Positions 19,588 to 31,085 of a stretch of 64,000 bases of DNA are shown piece after piece (within the stretch, counting starts at the first letter, position 1; every line of letters starts with the position of its first letter). The stretch lies in assembly GCF_003086295.3 (NCBI RefSeq), contig NC_092042.1, forward strand, positions 41,339,419 through 41,403,418, read 5' to 3'. Both the position numbers and the translations under genes were made by a program. This DNA comes from Arachis hypogaea. Its lineage: Eukaryota > Streptophyta > Magnoliopsida > Fabales > Fabaceae. A model generated the notes under the pieces. That model was not told where the DNA came from, did no database searches, and saw only the letters and a list, made by a program, of their open reading frames with translations.

Positions 19588-20471
19588 GGTGGACCCGTTC
19601 TTTAATTTCCTTGTTCTTTATTTCCTGTTTTTTTTTTTTCGAATTTTAATACTTATGTTTATCTATGTTTGTGTCTTGTGATCATTAGTGTCTTAGTGTC
19701 TATGCCTTAAAGTTATGAATGTCCTATGAATCCATCACCTCTCTTAAATAAAAATGTTCTTAATTGAAAAAGAGAAGAATTGCATGAATTTTGAATTTTA
19801 TAACAGTTTAATTATTTTGATGTGGTGGCAATATTTTCGTTCTCTGAATGTATGCTTAAACAGTGCATATGTCTTTTGAATTTGTGGTTCATGAATGTTG
19901 GCTCTTGAAAGAATGATGAAAAAGGAGACATGTTACTGAGGATCTGAAAAATCATTAAAATGATTTTTGAAGCAAGAAAAAGTAGTGATTCGAAAAAAAA
20001 TGAAAAAAAAAGGAAGAAAGAAAAAGAAAGAGAAAAAGAAAAAAAAAAGAGAGAATAATAAAAAGTTGTGATCCAAGGCAAAAAGAGTGTGCTTAAGAAC
20101 CCTGGACACCTCTAATTGGGGACTCTAGCAAAGCTGAGTCACAATCTGAAAAGGTTCACCCAATTATGTGTCTGTGGCATGTATGTATCCGGTGGTAATA
20201 CTGGAAGACAGAGTGCTTTGGGCCACAGCCAAGACTCAATAAGTAGCTATGTTCAAGAATCATCATACTTTACTAGGAGAATCAATAACACTATCTGGAT
20301 TCTAAGTTCCTAAAGAAGCCAATCATTCTGAATTTCAAAGGATAGAGTGAGATGTCAAGACTATTCAGAGGTAAAAAGCTAAAAGCCCCGCTCATCTAAT
20401 TAATACTGATCTTCATAGATGTTTTTGGAATTCATTGCATATTCTCTTCTTTTATTCTTATTTGATTTTCA
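19588..20471 (+). other. 3' tail of element B, no gene
   Basis: Non-coding. Contains an A/G-rich stretch (about 19975-20065), then TCCAAGGCAAAAAGAGTGTGCTTAAG and a block (about 20100-20400) shared with A (26430-26760) and J (55650-55940), including CTCTAGCAAAGCTGAGTCAC. Conservation over three elements with diverged coding parts suggests a cis-acting role. Confidence 0.75.
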
Positions 20472-20509
20472 GTTGCTTGAGGACAAGCAACAATTTAAGT
20501 TTGGTGTTG
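20472..20509 (+). other. AGGA-loop hairpin plus TTTAAGTTTGGTGTTG module directly before the 3' LTR of B
   Basis: GTTGCTTGAGGACAAGCAAC (20472-20491) is a perfect 8-bp stem. AATTTAAGTTTGGTGTTG then abuts the LTR start at 20510. It occupies the place of the polypurine tract, although it is not a pure purine run. Confidence 0.82.
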
Positions 20510-22234
20510 TGATGAGCGGATAATTTGTACGCTTTTTGGCATTGTTTTTAGTATGTTTTTAGTATGATCTAGTTGGTTTTTAGTATATTTTTATTAGTTT
20601 TTAGTTAAAATTCACTTTTCTGGACTTTACTATGAGTTTGTGTGTTTTTTTGTGATTTCAGGTATTTTCTGGCTGAAATTGAGGGACCCGAGCAAAAATC
20701 TGATTTAGAGACTAAAAAGGACTGTAGATGCTGTTGGATTCTGACCTCCCTGCACTCGAAGTGGATTTTTTGGAGCTACAGAAGCCCAATTGGCGCGCTC
20801 TCAACGGCGTTGGAAAGTAGACATCCTGGGCTTTCCAGCAATATATGATAGTCCATACTTTGCTCAAGATTTGATGGCCCAAACCGGCGTTCAAAGTCAC
20901 CCTTAGGAATTCCAGCGTTAAACACCGGAACTGGCACAAGAATGGGAGTTAAACGCCCAAACCGGCACCAAAGCTGGCGTTTAACTCCAAGAAGAGTCTC
21001 TACACGAAAATGCTTCATTGCTCAGCCCAAGCACACACCAAGTGGGCCCGGAAGTGGATTTTTATGTCATTTACTCATCTCTGTACACCCTAGGCTACTA
21101 GTTTTCTATAAGTAGGACCTTTTACTATTGTACTAGGGAGATCTTTCAACCTTTGGATCTTTTGATCATGTTTTGATGATTGAACCCTCTTTGGGAGGCT
21201 GGCCATTCGGCCATGCCTAGACCTTGTTCTTATGTATTTTCAACGGTGGAGTTTCTACACACCATAGATTAAGGTGTGGAGCTCTGCTGTACCTCGAGTA
21301 TTAATGCAATTACTATTGTTCTTCTATTCAATTCTGCTTGTTCTTGTTCTAAGATATCACTTGTTCTTCAACTTGATGAATGTGATGATCTGTGACACTC
21401 ATCATCATTCTCACCTATGAACGTGTGACTGACAACCACCTCCGTTCTACCTTCGATTGGGTGAATATCTCTTGGATTCCTGATACACGATGCATGGTTG
21501 ATCGCCTGACAACCGAGTGCTCGCCTGACAAACGAGCCAGCCATTCTGTGAGATCAGAGTCTTCGTGGTATAGGCTAGAACTGATGGCGGCATTCAAGAG
21601 AATCCGGAAGGTCTAACCTTGTCTGTGGTATTCTGAGTAGGATTCAATGATTGAATGACTGTGACGTGCTTCAAACTCCTGAAGGCGGGGCGTTAGTGAC
21701 AGACGCAAAAGAATCACTGGATTCTATTCCGGCCTGATCGAGAACCGACAGATGGATAGCCGTGCCGTGACAGGGTGCGTTGAACATTTCCACTGAGAGG
21801 ATGGGAGGTAGCCACTGACAACGGTGAAACCCTTGCTTAAGCTTGCCATGGAAAGGAGTAAGAATGATTGGATGAAGACAGTAGGAAAGCAGAGAGACGG
21901 AAGGGAAGGCATCTTCATATGCTTATCTGAAATTCCTACCAATGAATTACATAAGTATCTCTATCTTTATCTTTATGTTTTATTCGTTTATCACCATACC
22001 CATTTGAGTTTACCTGACTGAGATTTACAAGGTGACCATAGCTTGCTTCATACCAACAATCTCTGTGGAATCGACCCTTACTCGCGTAAGGTTTATTACT
22101 TGGACGACCCAGTACACTTGCTGGTTAGTTGTGCGAAGTTGTGTTTATGCCATGGTATTGAACACCAAGTTTTTGGTTTCATCACCGGGGATTATTTGAG
22201 TTGTGAAAAGTATTGATCACAATTTCGTGCACCA
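20510..22234 (+). repeat. 3' LTR of element B
   Basis: 1725 bp, begins TGATGAGCGG and ends GTGCACCA, followed by target duplication AAAGG and the resumed gag of A. TATAAG at about 21107. Confidence 0.95.
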
Positions 22235-22239
22235 AAAGG

Positions 22240-23710
22240 AGTTCTTAAAATTGATGCTCTGAATGCCATATTAGCTCAGAACAAAGTGTTGACTCAACAG
22301 GTCAACATGATCTCTCAAAGTCTGAATGGATGGCAACATGCATCCAACAGTACTAAAGAGGCAGCTTCTGAAGAAGCTTATGATCCTGAGAACCCTGCCA
22401 TGGCAGAGGTTAATTACATGGGTAAACCTTATGGAAACACCTATAACTCATCATGGAGAAATCATCCAAATTTCTCATGGAAGGATCAACAAAAGCCTCA
22501 ACAAGGCTTTAACAATGGTGGACGTAATAGGCTGAGCAATAGCAAGCCATATCCATCATCTTCTCAGCAATAGACAGAGAATTCTGAACAAAACAATTCT
22601 AATTTAGCCAATATAGTCTCTGATTTGTCAAAGGCCACTTTCAGTTTCATGAATGAAACAAGATCCTCCATCAGAAATCTGGAGGCACAAGTAGGCCAGC
22701 TGAGTAAGAAAGTCATTGAAGCTCCTCCCAGTATTCTCCCAAGTAATACAGAAGAGAATCCAAAAGGAGAGTGTAAGGCCATTGATATAATCAATATGGC
22801 CGAATGCACAAGGGAGGAGAAGGACAAAAATCCTAGTGAGAATGACCTCCTGGGACGTCCTTCAAGCAAGAAGGAGTTTCCTATTATGGATCCAAAGGAA
22901 TCTGAGGCTCATATAGAGACCATAGAGATTCCATTAAATCTCCTTCTGCCATTCATAAGCTCTGAAGACTATTCTTCCTCTGAAGAGGATGAAGATGTGA
23001 CCGGAGAGCAAGTTGCTCAATATTTAGGAGCTATCATGAAGCTGAATGCCAAGTTGTTTGGTAATGAGACTTGGGAAAGTGAACCTCCCTTGCTCATTAG
23101 TGAACTAGATTCTTGGATTCAGAAAACTCTACCTCAAAAGAAACAAGATCCTGGCAAGTTCTTAATACCTTGTACCATAGGCACCATGACCTTTGAAAAG
23201 GCTCTATGTGATCTAGGGTCAGGGATAAATCTTATGCCACTCTCTATAATGGAGAAGCTGGGGATCATTGAGGTACAGCTTGCCTTGTTCTCATTACAAT
23301 TGGCAGCCAAGTCATTGAGACAAGCTTATGGAATAGTGGAGGACGTGCTAGTAAAGATTGAAGGCCTTTAAATGCATGCTGATTTCATAATCTTAGACAC
23401 TAGGAAGGAAGAGGATGATTGCATCATCCTTGGAAGACCTTTCCTAGCCACAGCAGGAGCTGTGATAGATGTCAACAGAGGTGAATTAGTCCTTCAATTG
23501 AATGGGGACTACCTTGTGTTTAAGGCACATGGCCATCCCTCTGTGACAAAAGAGAGTAAGCATGAAGAGCTTCTCTCAGTTCAGAGTCAAGAAGAGCCCC
23601 CACAGTCAAACTCTAAGTTTGGTGTTGTGAGGCCACAACCAAACTTTAAGTTTGGTGTTAAGATCCCATATCCAAACTCTAAGTTTGGTGTTGGGACTAT
23701 ACAACATTGA
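22240..23710 (+). pseudogene. Element A gag-protease, 3' part
   Basis: Continues the frame broken at 2383 (one AAAGG copy counted). YMGKPYGNTYNSSWRNHPNFSW marks the late gag. TAG at 22571-22573 (CAG in B) and TAA at 23369-23371 (a sense codon in B) interrupt it. Protease-like motifs DLGSGINLMPLS and ILGRPFLATAG are visible. The end carries three (N)SKFGV/FKFGV repeats and stops at 23708-23710. As in B there is no zinc knuckle. Where B has its stop (TAA 7372), A reads CAA. Confidence 0.88.
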
Positions 23711-23772
23711 CCTGATCACCTTGTGGCCCCATGAGAGCCACTGTCAAGCTATTGACATTAAAGAAGCGCTTG

Positions 23773-23788
23773 TTGGGAGGCAACCCAA
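23773..23788 (+). other. Conserved hairpin after gag-protease of A
   Basis: TTGGGAGGCAACCCAA, identical to 17632-17647 in B and preceded by the same GAAGCGCTTG. 60 bases after the stop codon. Confidence 0.75.
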
Positions 23789-23897
23789 TTTTATCTAATT
23801 TTTATTTACATGATCATGAGGAGTCACGAAAAAATCATAAAAATTAAAAACAGAATCAAAAACAGCAGAAAAAAATCACACCTTGGAGGAAACATAG

Positions 23898-24140
23898 GCT
23901 GGCGTTCAACGCCAGTAAAATGCATCTGGCCGGCGTTCAACGCCAGAACAGAGCATCATTCTGGCGCTGAACGCCAGAAACAAGCAACATTCTGGCGCTA
24001 AACGCCAGGAATGTGCCTAGAGAAGAAAAGCTGGCGCTGAACGCCAGTAACAAGCATGAAACTGGCGTTCAATGCCAGAAACATGCTTTACATGGGCGTT
24101 GAACGCCCAGAATGTGCACCACACGACGTTTAAACGCCAG
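23898..24140 (+). repeat. GGCGTTCAACGCC dyad array in element A
   Basis: Eight dyads (CTGGCGTTCAACGCCAG, CTGGCGCTGAACGCCAG, GGGCGTTGAACGCCC and others) at 25-40 base spacing. The arms are kept while the centre varies (TTTAA, TTCAA, CTGAA, CTAAA), as expected if the inverted repeat matters more than the core. Confidence 0.85.
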
Positions 24141-24554
24141 AATGGTGTGCAAAGGCAATTTACATGCCTATTTGGTGTAGGGATAGAATTCCTTGACACC
24201 TCAGGATCTGTGGACCCCACAGGATCCCCACCTACTATATTCCTACCTTACCTCCTAATCCTATTTTTGTGATGACTATTTCCCATGTCACACTTCCCAA
24301 CACTCTTCACCAATCACCTCAATTCCTCTTCCCAATCACCCCCTTTACACCTCACATCCATCCACTCTTCCCCATAAACCCCACCTACCTTCAAAATGGC
24401 CGAATACACACTACCCCCTCTCCCTATATATACCCTTCCATTCTACTTCATTTTCACACAACACAACCCCCTCTTCTTCACCTTGGCCGAACCTACATCT
24501 CTCCCTCTCTACCATATTCTCTTCTTCTTCTTCTTCTTATCTTCTTTCTTCTAC
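24141..24554 (+). promoter_or_regulatory. Internal promoter region ahead of the 3' ORF of A
   Basis: Same order as in B: GGATCTGTGGACCCCACAGG (itself an inverted repeat), pyrimidine-rich CACC stretch, TATATATA at 24425-24432, then CATTTTCACACAAC. The tract TCTTCTTCTTCTTCTTCTTATC precedes the hairpin. Confidence 0.55.
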
Positions 24555-24590
24555 TGCTCGAGGACGAGCAATATTTTAAGTTTGGTGTGG
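24555..24590 (+). other. AGGA-loop hairpin plus TTTAAGTTTGGTGTG module (first copy in A)
   Basis: TGCTCGAGGACGAGCA (24555-24570), a perfect 6-bp stem, then TATTTTAAGTTTGGTGTGG. About 35 bases before the 3' ORF start. Confidence 0.78.
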
Positions 24591-24625
24591 TCAAAGCATA
24601 ATCTTTTTGTTTTCCATTACCATCA

Positions 24626-25775
24626 ATGGCACCTAAGGCCGGAGAATCCTCTAGAAAAGGAAAAGGGAAGACAAAAGCTTCCACCTCCAAGTCATGGGAG
24701 ATGGAAAGATTCATCTCCAAAAGCCATCAAGACCACTTCTATGAAGTTGTGGCAAAGAAGAAGGTGATCCATGAGGTCCCTTTCAAGCTCAAGAAGAATG
24801 AGTATCCGGAGATCCGACATGAGATCCGAAGAAGAGGTTGGGAAGTCCTAACCAACCCCATGCAACAAGTCAGAATCTTAATGGTTCAAGAGTTCTATGC
24901 CAATGCATGGATCACTAGGAACCATGATCAAAGTATGAACCTGAATCCAAAGAATTATCTCACAATGGTTTGGGGGATATACTTAGATTTTAATCCGGAA
25001 AATGTGAGGTTGGCGTTTCACTTGCCCATGATGCAAGGAGATGAACGCCCCTACACTAGAAGGGTCAACTTTAATCAAAAGGTTGGACTAAGTCCTAATG
25101 GACATATGTGTGGAAGGAGCTCAATGGAGAAGAGACTCTAAAGGCAAGCCAGTCCAATTAAGAAGACTGGACCTCAAGCCTGTGGCTAGAGGATGGTTGG
25201 AGTTCATTCAACGCTCCATCATTCCCACTAGCAACCGATCTGAAGTTACTGTGGATCGGGCCATCATGATTCATAGCATCATGAGTGGAGAGGAAGTAGA
25301 AGTTCATGAGGTCATCTCCAATGAAATCTACAAAATAGCCGACAAGTCCTCTACCATGGCACGACTAGCTTTTCCTCACCTTATTTGCCATCTATGTTAC
25401 TCAGCTGGAGTTATCATAGAAGGAGACATTCCCATTGAAGAGGATAAGCCCATCACCAAGAAGAGGATGGAGCAAGCAAGAGAGATCCCTCACGGTTCTC
25501 AAGAGATGCATGAGGAAGCTCATCATCAAGAAATCCCTGAGATGCCTCAAAGGATGCACTTTCCTCCCAACAACTATTGGGAGCAACTCAACACCTCCTT
25601 AGAAGATTTAAGCCACAATGTGGAACAATTAAGGGTGGAACATCATGAGCACTCCATCATTCTCCATGAAATAAGAGAAGATCAAAGAGCAATGAGGGAG
25701 GAGCAACAAAGGCAAGGAAGGGACATAGAAGAGCTTAAGGACATTGTTGGTCCTTCAAGAAGAAGACGCCACTAA
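24626..25775 (+). pseudogene. Element A 3' ORF, frameshifted 'transposon protein'
   Basis: Homologue of 18463-19587. ATG 24626 (MAPKAGESSRKGKGK). One extra A in the run at about 25077-25080 (B has one A fewer) shifts the frame; the old frame hits a stop at 25139-25141 while the homologous frame continues to TAA at 25773-25775. Motifs RRRGWEVLTNPMQQV and DRAIMIHSIMSGEE are conserved. About a dozen extra codons near 25490-25530 (SQEMHEEAHH) relative to B. Ends in the same coiled coil. Confidence 0.85.
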
Positions 25776-26832
25776 GGTGGATTCATTCCTTGTTTTTATT
25801 TCTTTCTGTTTTCGATTTTGAATATTGTGTTTATCTATGTTTTGTGTCTTTATTTCATGATCATTAGTATGTAGTAACTATGTCTTAAAGCTTTGAATAA
25901 ATTCCATTAATCCTTCACCTTTCTTAAATGAAAAATGTTTTAATTCAAAAGAACAAGAAGTACATGAATTTCGAATTTATCATTGAATTTAATTTAATTA
26001 TATTGATGTGGTGACAATACTTTTTGTTTTCTGAATGAATGCTTGAACAGTGCATATTTTTGATCTTGTTGTTTATGAATGTTAAAATTGTTGGCTCTTG
26101 AAAGAATGATGAACAAAGAGAAATGTTATTGATAATCTGAAAAATCATAAAATTGATTCTTGAAGCAAGAAAAAGCAGTGAAAAAAAAAGCTTGCAAAAA
26201 AAAAATGGCGAAAAAAATAAAAATAAAAAGAAAAAGCAAGCAGAAAAAGCCAATAGCCCTTAAAACCAAAAGGCAAGGGTAAAAAGGATCCAAGGCTTTG
26301 AGCATCAATGGACAGGAGGGCCCAAGGAAATAAAATCCAGGCCTAAGCGGCTAAATCAAGCTGTCCCTAACCATGTGCTTGTGTCATGAAGGTCCAAGTG
26401 AAAAGCTTGAGACTGAGTGGTTAAAGTCGTGATCCAAAGCAAAAGAGTGTGCTTAAGAGCTCTGGACACCTCTAACTGGGGACTCTAGCAAAGCTGAGTC
26501 ACAATCTGAAAAGGTTCACCCAGTCTTGTGTCTGTGGCATTTATGTCTCCGGTGGTAATACTGGAAAACAAAGTGCTTAGGGCCACAGCCAAGACTCATA
26601 AAAGTAGCTGTGTTCAAGAATCAACATGCTTCACTAGGAGAATCAATAACACTATCTGAAATTCTAAGTTCCTAGAGAAGCCAATCATTCTAAACTTCAA
26701 AGGAAAAAGTGAGATGCTAAAACTGTTCAGAAGCAAAAAGCTACAAGTCCCGTTCATCTAATTATAATTAATATTCATTGATATTCTGGAATTTATAGTA
26801 TATTCTCTTCTTTTTATCCTAATTGATTTTCA
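25776..26832 (+). other. 3' tail of element A, no gene
   Basis: A/G-rich stretch around 26150-26240, then AAAAGGATCCAAGGCTTTGAG and the block CTAAATCAAGCTGTCCCTAACC, also present in J (about 55560-55590) but not in B. The block at 26430-26760 is common to A, B and J. Confidence 0.75.
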
Positions 26833-26870
26833 GTTGCTTGGGGACAAGCAACAATTTAAGTTTGGTGTTG
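26833..26870 (+). other. Hairpin plus TTTAAGTTTGGTGTTG module directly before the 3' LTR of A
   Basis: GTTGCTTGGGGACAAGCAAC (26833-26852): same 8-bp stem as in B, loop GGGA. Then AATTTAAGTTTGGTGTTG runs up to the LTR start at 26871. Confidence 0.8.
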
Positions 26871-28475
26871 TGATGAGCGGATAATTTATACGCTTTTTGG
26901 CATTGTTTTTAGGTAGTTTTTAGTAAGTTCAAGCTACTTTTAGGGATGATTTCATTAGTTTTTATGTTAAATTCACATTTCTGGACTTTACTATGAGTTT
27001 GTGTGTTTTTCTGTAATTTCAGGTAATTTCTGGCTGAAATTGAGGGACTTGAGCAAAACTTGGAAAGTAGACATCCAGAGCTTTCCAGCAATATATAATA
27101 GTCCATACTTTATTCGGAAATTGACGACGTAACTTGGCGTTGAATGCCAAGTACATGCTGCTGTCTGGAGTTAAACGCCAGAAACACGTCATGATCCGGA
27201 GTTGAACGCCCAAAACACGTTATAACTTGGAGTTCAACTCCAAGAAAAGCCTCAGCTCGTGGATAGATCAAGCTCAGCCCAAGCATACACTAAGTGGGCC
27301 CCGGAAGTGGATTTATGCATCAATTACTTACTCATGTAAACCCTAGTAGCTAGTCTAGTATAAATAGGATAAGTTACTATTGTATTAGACGTCTTTTGAC
27401 CACGTTTCATCTTTGGTCTAAGTTTTGTTTTATTCTTCATCTTAGGAGGCCATTGAGCACGTTTTAGGGGGCTGGTCATTCGGCCATGCCTGAACCTTTC
27501 ACTTATGTATTTTCAACAGTGGAGTTTCTGCACACCATACATTAAGGGTGTGGAGCTCTGCTGTACCTCAAGTTTCAATACAATTATTATTACTTTCTAT
27601 TCAATTCTCTTCTATTCTTATTCCAAGATATACGTTGCACTTCAACTTGATGAATGTGATGATCCGTGACACTCATCATCATTCTCACCTATGAACGCGC
27701 GTGACTGACAACCACTTCCGTTCTACTCTAGGCCGGGCGCATATCTCTTAGATTCCCCAACAGAATCTTCGTGGTATAAGCTAGATAGATGGCGGCATTC
27801 ATGAGGATCCGGAAAGTCTAAACCTTGTCTATGGTATTCCGAGTAGGATTCTGGGATTGAATGACTGTGACAAGCTTCAAACTCCTGAAGGCTGGGCGTG
27901 ATGACAAGCGCAAAAGAATCAAGGGATTCTATTCCAACCTGATTGAGAACCGACAGATGATTAGCCATGCTGTGACAGAGCATAGGAACGTTTTTACTGA
28001 GAGGATGGGATGTAGCCATTGACAACGGTGATGCCCTACATACAGCTTGCCATGGAAAGGAGTAGGAAGGATTGGATGAATGTAATAAGAAAATAGAGAT
28101 ACAAGAGGAGCACAACTTCTTCACACGCTTATCTGAAATTCCCACTATTGCTTTACATAAGTATTTCTATCTCTTTTTAATTTCTATCTATTAATTAATT
28201 TTCGAATTCACCATAAACCAATTTAATCTGTCTAACTGAGATTTACAAGGTGACCATAGCTTGCTTCATACCAACAATCTCTGTGGGATCGATCCTTACT
28301 CACGTAAGGTATTACTTGGATGACCCAGTACACTTGCTGGTAAAGTTGAACGGAGTTATGATCACACCAGGGATTATTAAGATCCCAATTTATCACACCA
28401 TGATCTCTTTGGGGTATTTTTGATTTCACACGAATACAAAGAGACCAACTTTGAGGATCACAATTTCGTCCACCA
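26871..28475 (+). repeat. 3' LTR of element A
   Basis: 1605 bp, starts TGATGAGCGGATAATTTATACGC and ends GTCCACCA. Same family as the LTR of B but well diverged and shorter. TATAAATA at 27359-27366. Degenerate dyads (TTGGCGTTGAATGCCAA, GGAGTTAAACGCC) at 27134-27243. Near the end it carries GATCGATCCTTACTCACG and GATGACCCAGTACACTTGC. The target duplication cannot be checked because the other end is off-window. Confidence 0.88.
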
Positions 28476-29150
28476 GTGGCGTCGAGCTCTACAAAGCCCA
28501 GTACATTATAAGGTAAGGAAGTCGCATTTTCTTCCTCAATTTCTCCATTTCAAGTTTCAAAATTCTTGGGCTTTGGTATTGAGATTTTGTGTAATTTCGG
28601 TGTTTAGGATCAAATTAACTTGGTGGACTTGCCGGGTCTTATTCCAATTTCTTGTTGGTAAGGTGAGAATCTATAACTATAGTTAATTCTCTAATTTTGT
28701 GTGTTGGATATTAAATTTTGGATATATATATATATATATATATATATGTGGTAATGTGAAATTAGGCATATATATATTAATTGGAGCTTGATTTGTGGAC
28801 ACTTGAGACTTGGTGGAGGTTGGGTATCATTGTTTTGAAGATCTTGGAACCTTGGGGCTGTGTTTGGTGCATTTGGTGATGTCTTGGGTAATACGTGGAA
28901 ATTGGCCAAGATATGGTTTAGGTTTTCCGTATTTAATATGTAAGATTTTGTGAAAACTTAAGCTAGATGACCACAGGCTAGGTGTGAATGTTCGAATGCA
29001 TTAAATGTGTAGTACCTTGATAATGATTGTTGATTTTGGTAGATTATTAGCTTGATAAATGATGTTGGTGATGGAATATAATGTTATATGTGGAGGTTTT
29101 GGCATTTTAAAGTGGTATGTTGTTGTGCTGGATACATGTATAGGAAGTAG
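28476..29150 (+). repeat. Gypsy-type LTR fragment E2, left piece
   Basis: Element A is inserted at its left edge. The start (GTCGAGCTCTACAAAGCCC, then AAGGTAAG) parallels 29692-29735 of E1, so this is the early R/U5 part of a related long LTR. A (TA)n run lies at 28722-28747. No coding content. The right limit, where E1 begins, is uncertain (about 29.1-29.2 kb). Confidence 0.5.
28722..28747. repeat. (AT)n microsatellite
   Basis: About 26 bases of alternating AT. Confidence 0.9.
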
Positions 29151-30735
29151 GATGAAAGAACCATATTTTTCACGAATAAAATTATTTAAATGTCCAAATT
29201 AAATTCTGAAAAGTTAGGATGAGAATTTGGGGATTTAAATATGATTTTTGGACTCAGTAGCTTTTTCTAATTCAGGAAATGTGTTTTCTGCAAAAAACTG
29301 TGAAAACCTGTGAATCGACAGTCGAACCGGTTGAACTGGTTCAAGTATGCTCGGTGTTGCACAAGAGGCAATGAAAACAACTGAAAACCTTAGAAAAATA
29401 TTAGAGATGGAAAATCGGGCATTAGTGTTAAAAGTTTGGCTCGAAGTTGGGTCAAACGGACTAAAAACGCTAACGAGTTGAACCGGGCCCAAGTTAGGCC
29501 CAAGTCCAACATATATAAGGGTTCATTAATGAACCCAAACACTCATAACACACTCAAACACACACACACTCAGCTGAAGAGAAGGGGAAGAAGAGAAACC
29601 CTTGAGTACTATTCACTTCAATCTTTCCAAGCTAATATCTTGAGCTACGGTGCTCCGATTTGCATGCCCTCAGCGGCTACGCGTTCCTTGGGACGAGCTC
29701 TACAAAACCCACCCAAGAAAGTAGTAAGGTAACCACGAAATCTTTTCTGTTCCTCCCTTCAAATTTTCGAAAATCTAGGGTTTTGGGTTAAGTGAGATTT
29801 TTTTATTTTGGATGTTTAAGTTTGCTCTAATCCTTGCTTAGCCTTGGATTTTGGCCATCAAATCTGTTGGGAGAGGTAAGAGATACAAAATCCTTGTGAA
29901 ATTTGATTTATGTTGAGTCTTAGGTTGATTTGTGGTGATTTATATGTATAGAGTTTGATTATTGTGAGTTTGGAGCTTGTTGGTGATTGTTGAAAGCTTG
30001 GCTTGTATTGAAAAGCTTGTTGGTGATCTTTGTGGTGCTTATTTGAGTTTTGGTGCATATTGGGGGATCAGCCAATGTATTGTTTCAGTTTCTTCTATGT
30101 AGTATATAACATTCATGGACACTTAGGTTAGTGACCCATAAGATAGGTTTAAATTTAAATGGTTGTTGAGTTGTTAAATGATGGTATGTGGTGATTTATG
30201 ATGAATTGATGATTGTTGAGTTGGATTATATTAATTGATAGTGATATAATAATGATGAGTGATTTGTGAAGTTGAGAAGTGATTTGTGTTGATATATGTG
30301 ATGTTAATGTTGATGGTTTGGTAATGTAGTTGGTAAATTGTTGATAGGATTGGTTGTAATGTGACATATTGATGTTGAGGTTGAGGATGATGAAAAGTGA
30401 AGAAAAATGTAGTGAACTTGGTGTAATATGACATATAGTGTTAATTGTGGTGAAGAATGGAATTTGGTTTGATTTTGGTTATGTTTTTCAAAGAATTGAG
30501 GAAATTGTGTTTTTGGGTAAAACTTGGTTTTTGATGAACTTTGTCAGGTCATAACTTTTGCTTCGGTTTTCAAAATCTGATGAAACTTGTCTAGAATTAA
30601 AGATATTTGAAAACTCTTTAAATCGATATAAAGTTGGTGAAATTTGGAATTTTGTAGAGGAAGTTATGATCATTCAAAGTTGGTGTTAAAAATCTGAAAT
30701 TCTGCAAAGTTGCAGAATTTCAGGATTTTCTGATA

Positions 30736-31085
30736 TGTGCGCACGCACAGCCTTGTATGCACGCACAACCCTGTGAAAATTCTATTCTATGCAGACTCAT
30801 AGACCTGTGCGTACGCACGGGCAGGAAAGGGCATACTGCTTGCAGTGTTAGCACAACTTGTACGCACGCACATCAATGGAGAATTACGACCTGTGTGGAC
30901 GCACAGTCCTGTGTGCACGCACAAGTCAGGAAGGGTCATCTGTTGGGGGCACTCGAATAGCTTGTGTGAGTGAATGGACTTTATAACTTTTAGTACCTGT
31001 GCGCACGCACACCCTATGCGCATGCACACTTTCAAAATCTTCCTGGGTGTGCGCACGCACACCCATGTGTGAATGCACACGACCT
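30736..31085. repeat. GTGCGNACGCAC dyad cluster in E1
   Basis: About nine copies of TGTGCGYACGCAC-like dyads (TGTGCGCACGCACA, TGTGCGTACGCACG, TGTGTGCACGCACA). They are separated by 15-30 bases, often preceded by CCTG. Confidence 0.8.

Larger units (their letters stand above)
2384..22234 (+). mobile_element. Element B: complete Athila-like non-autonomous gypsy element, with element C nested inside
   Basis: It has two 1725-bp LTRs (2384-4108 and 20510-22234) in direct orientation, beginning TGATG and ending CACCA, with a target duplication AAAGG on both sides. Between them lie a PBS (4115-4132), leader, gag-protease ORF (5749-7932 plus 17427-17582), a hairpin, a dyad array, an internal TATA box, a 3' ORF (18463-19587) and a 3' tail. 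There is no pol. By eye I count about 25 differences between the LTRs (about 1.4%), so the insertion is fairly recent. Without C it would be about 10.4 kb. Confidence 0.95.
1..28475 (+). mobile_element. Element A: Athila-like non-autonomous gypsy LTR retrotransposon (host of B and C)
   Basis: The window opens a few bases inside the element, at its primer-binding site, so the 5' LTR lies off-window. The internal region runs 1-2383 and resumes at 22235. The 3' LTR is 26871-28475. Element B interrupts gag at 2383/22235 with a 5-bp duplication (AAAGG at 2379-2383 and 22235-22239). Contents in order: leader, gag-protease pseudogene, hairpin, dyad array, internal TATA box, 3' ORF, 3' tail, LTR. No reverse transcriptase, RNase H or integrase is present, so it would depend on an autonomous partner. 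It is the oldest layer of the nest and carries several disabling mutations. Confidence 0.9.
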
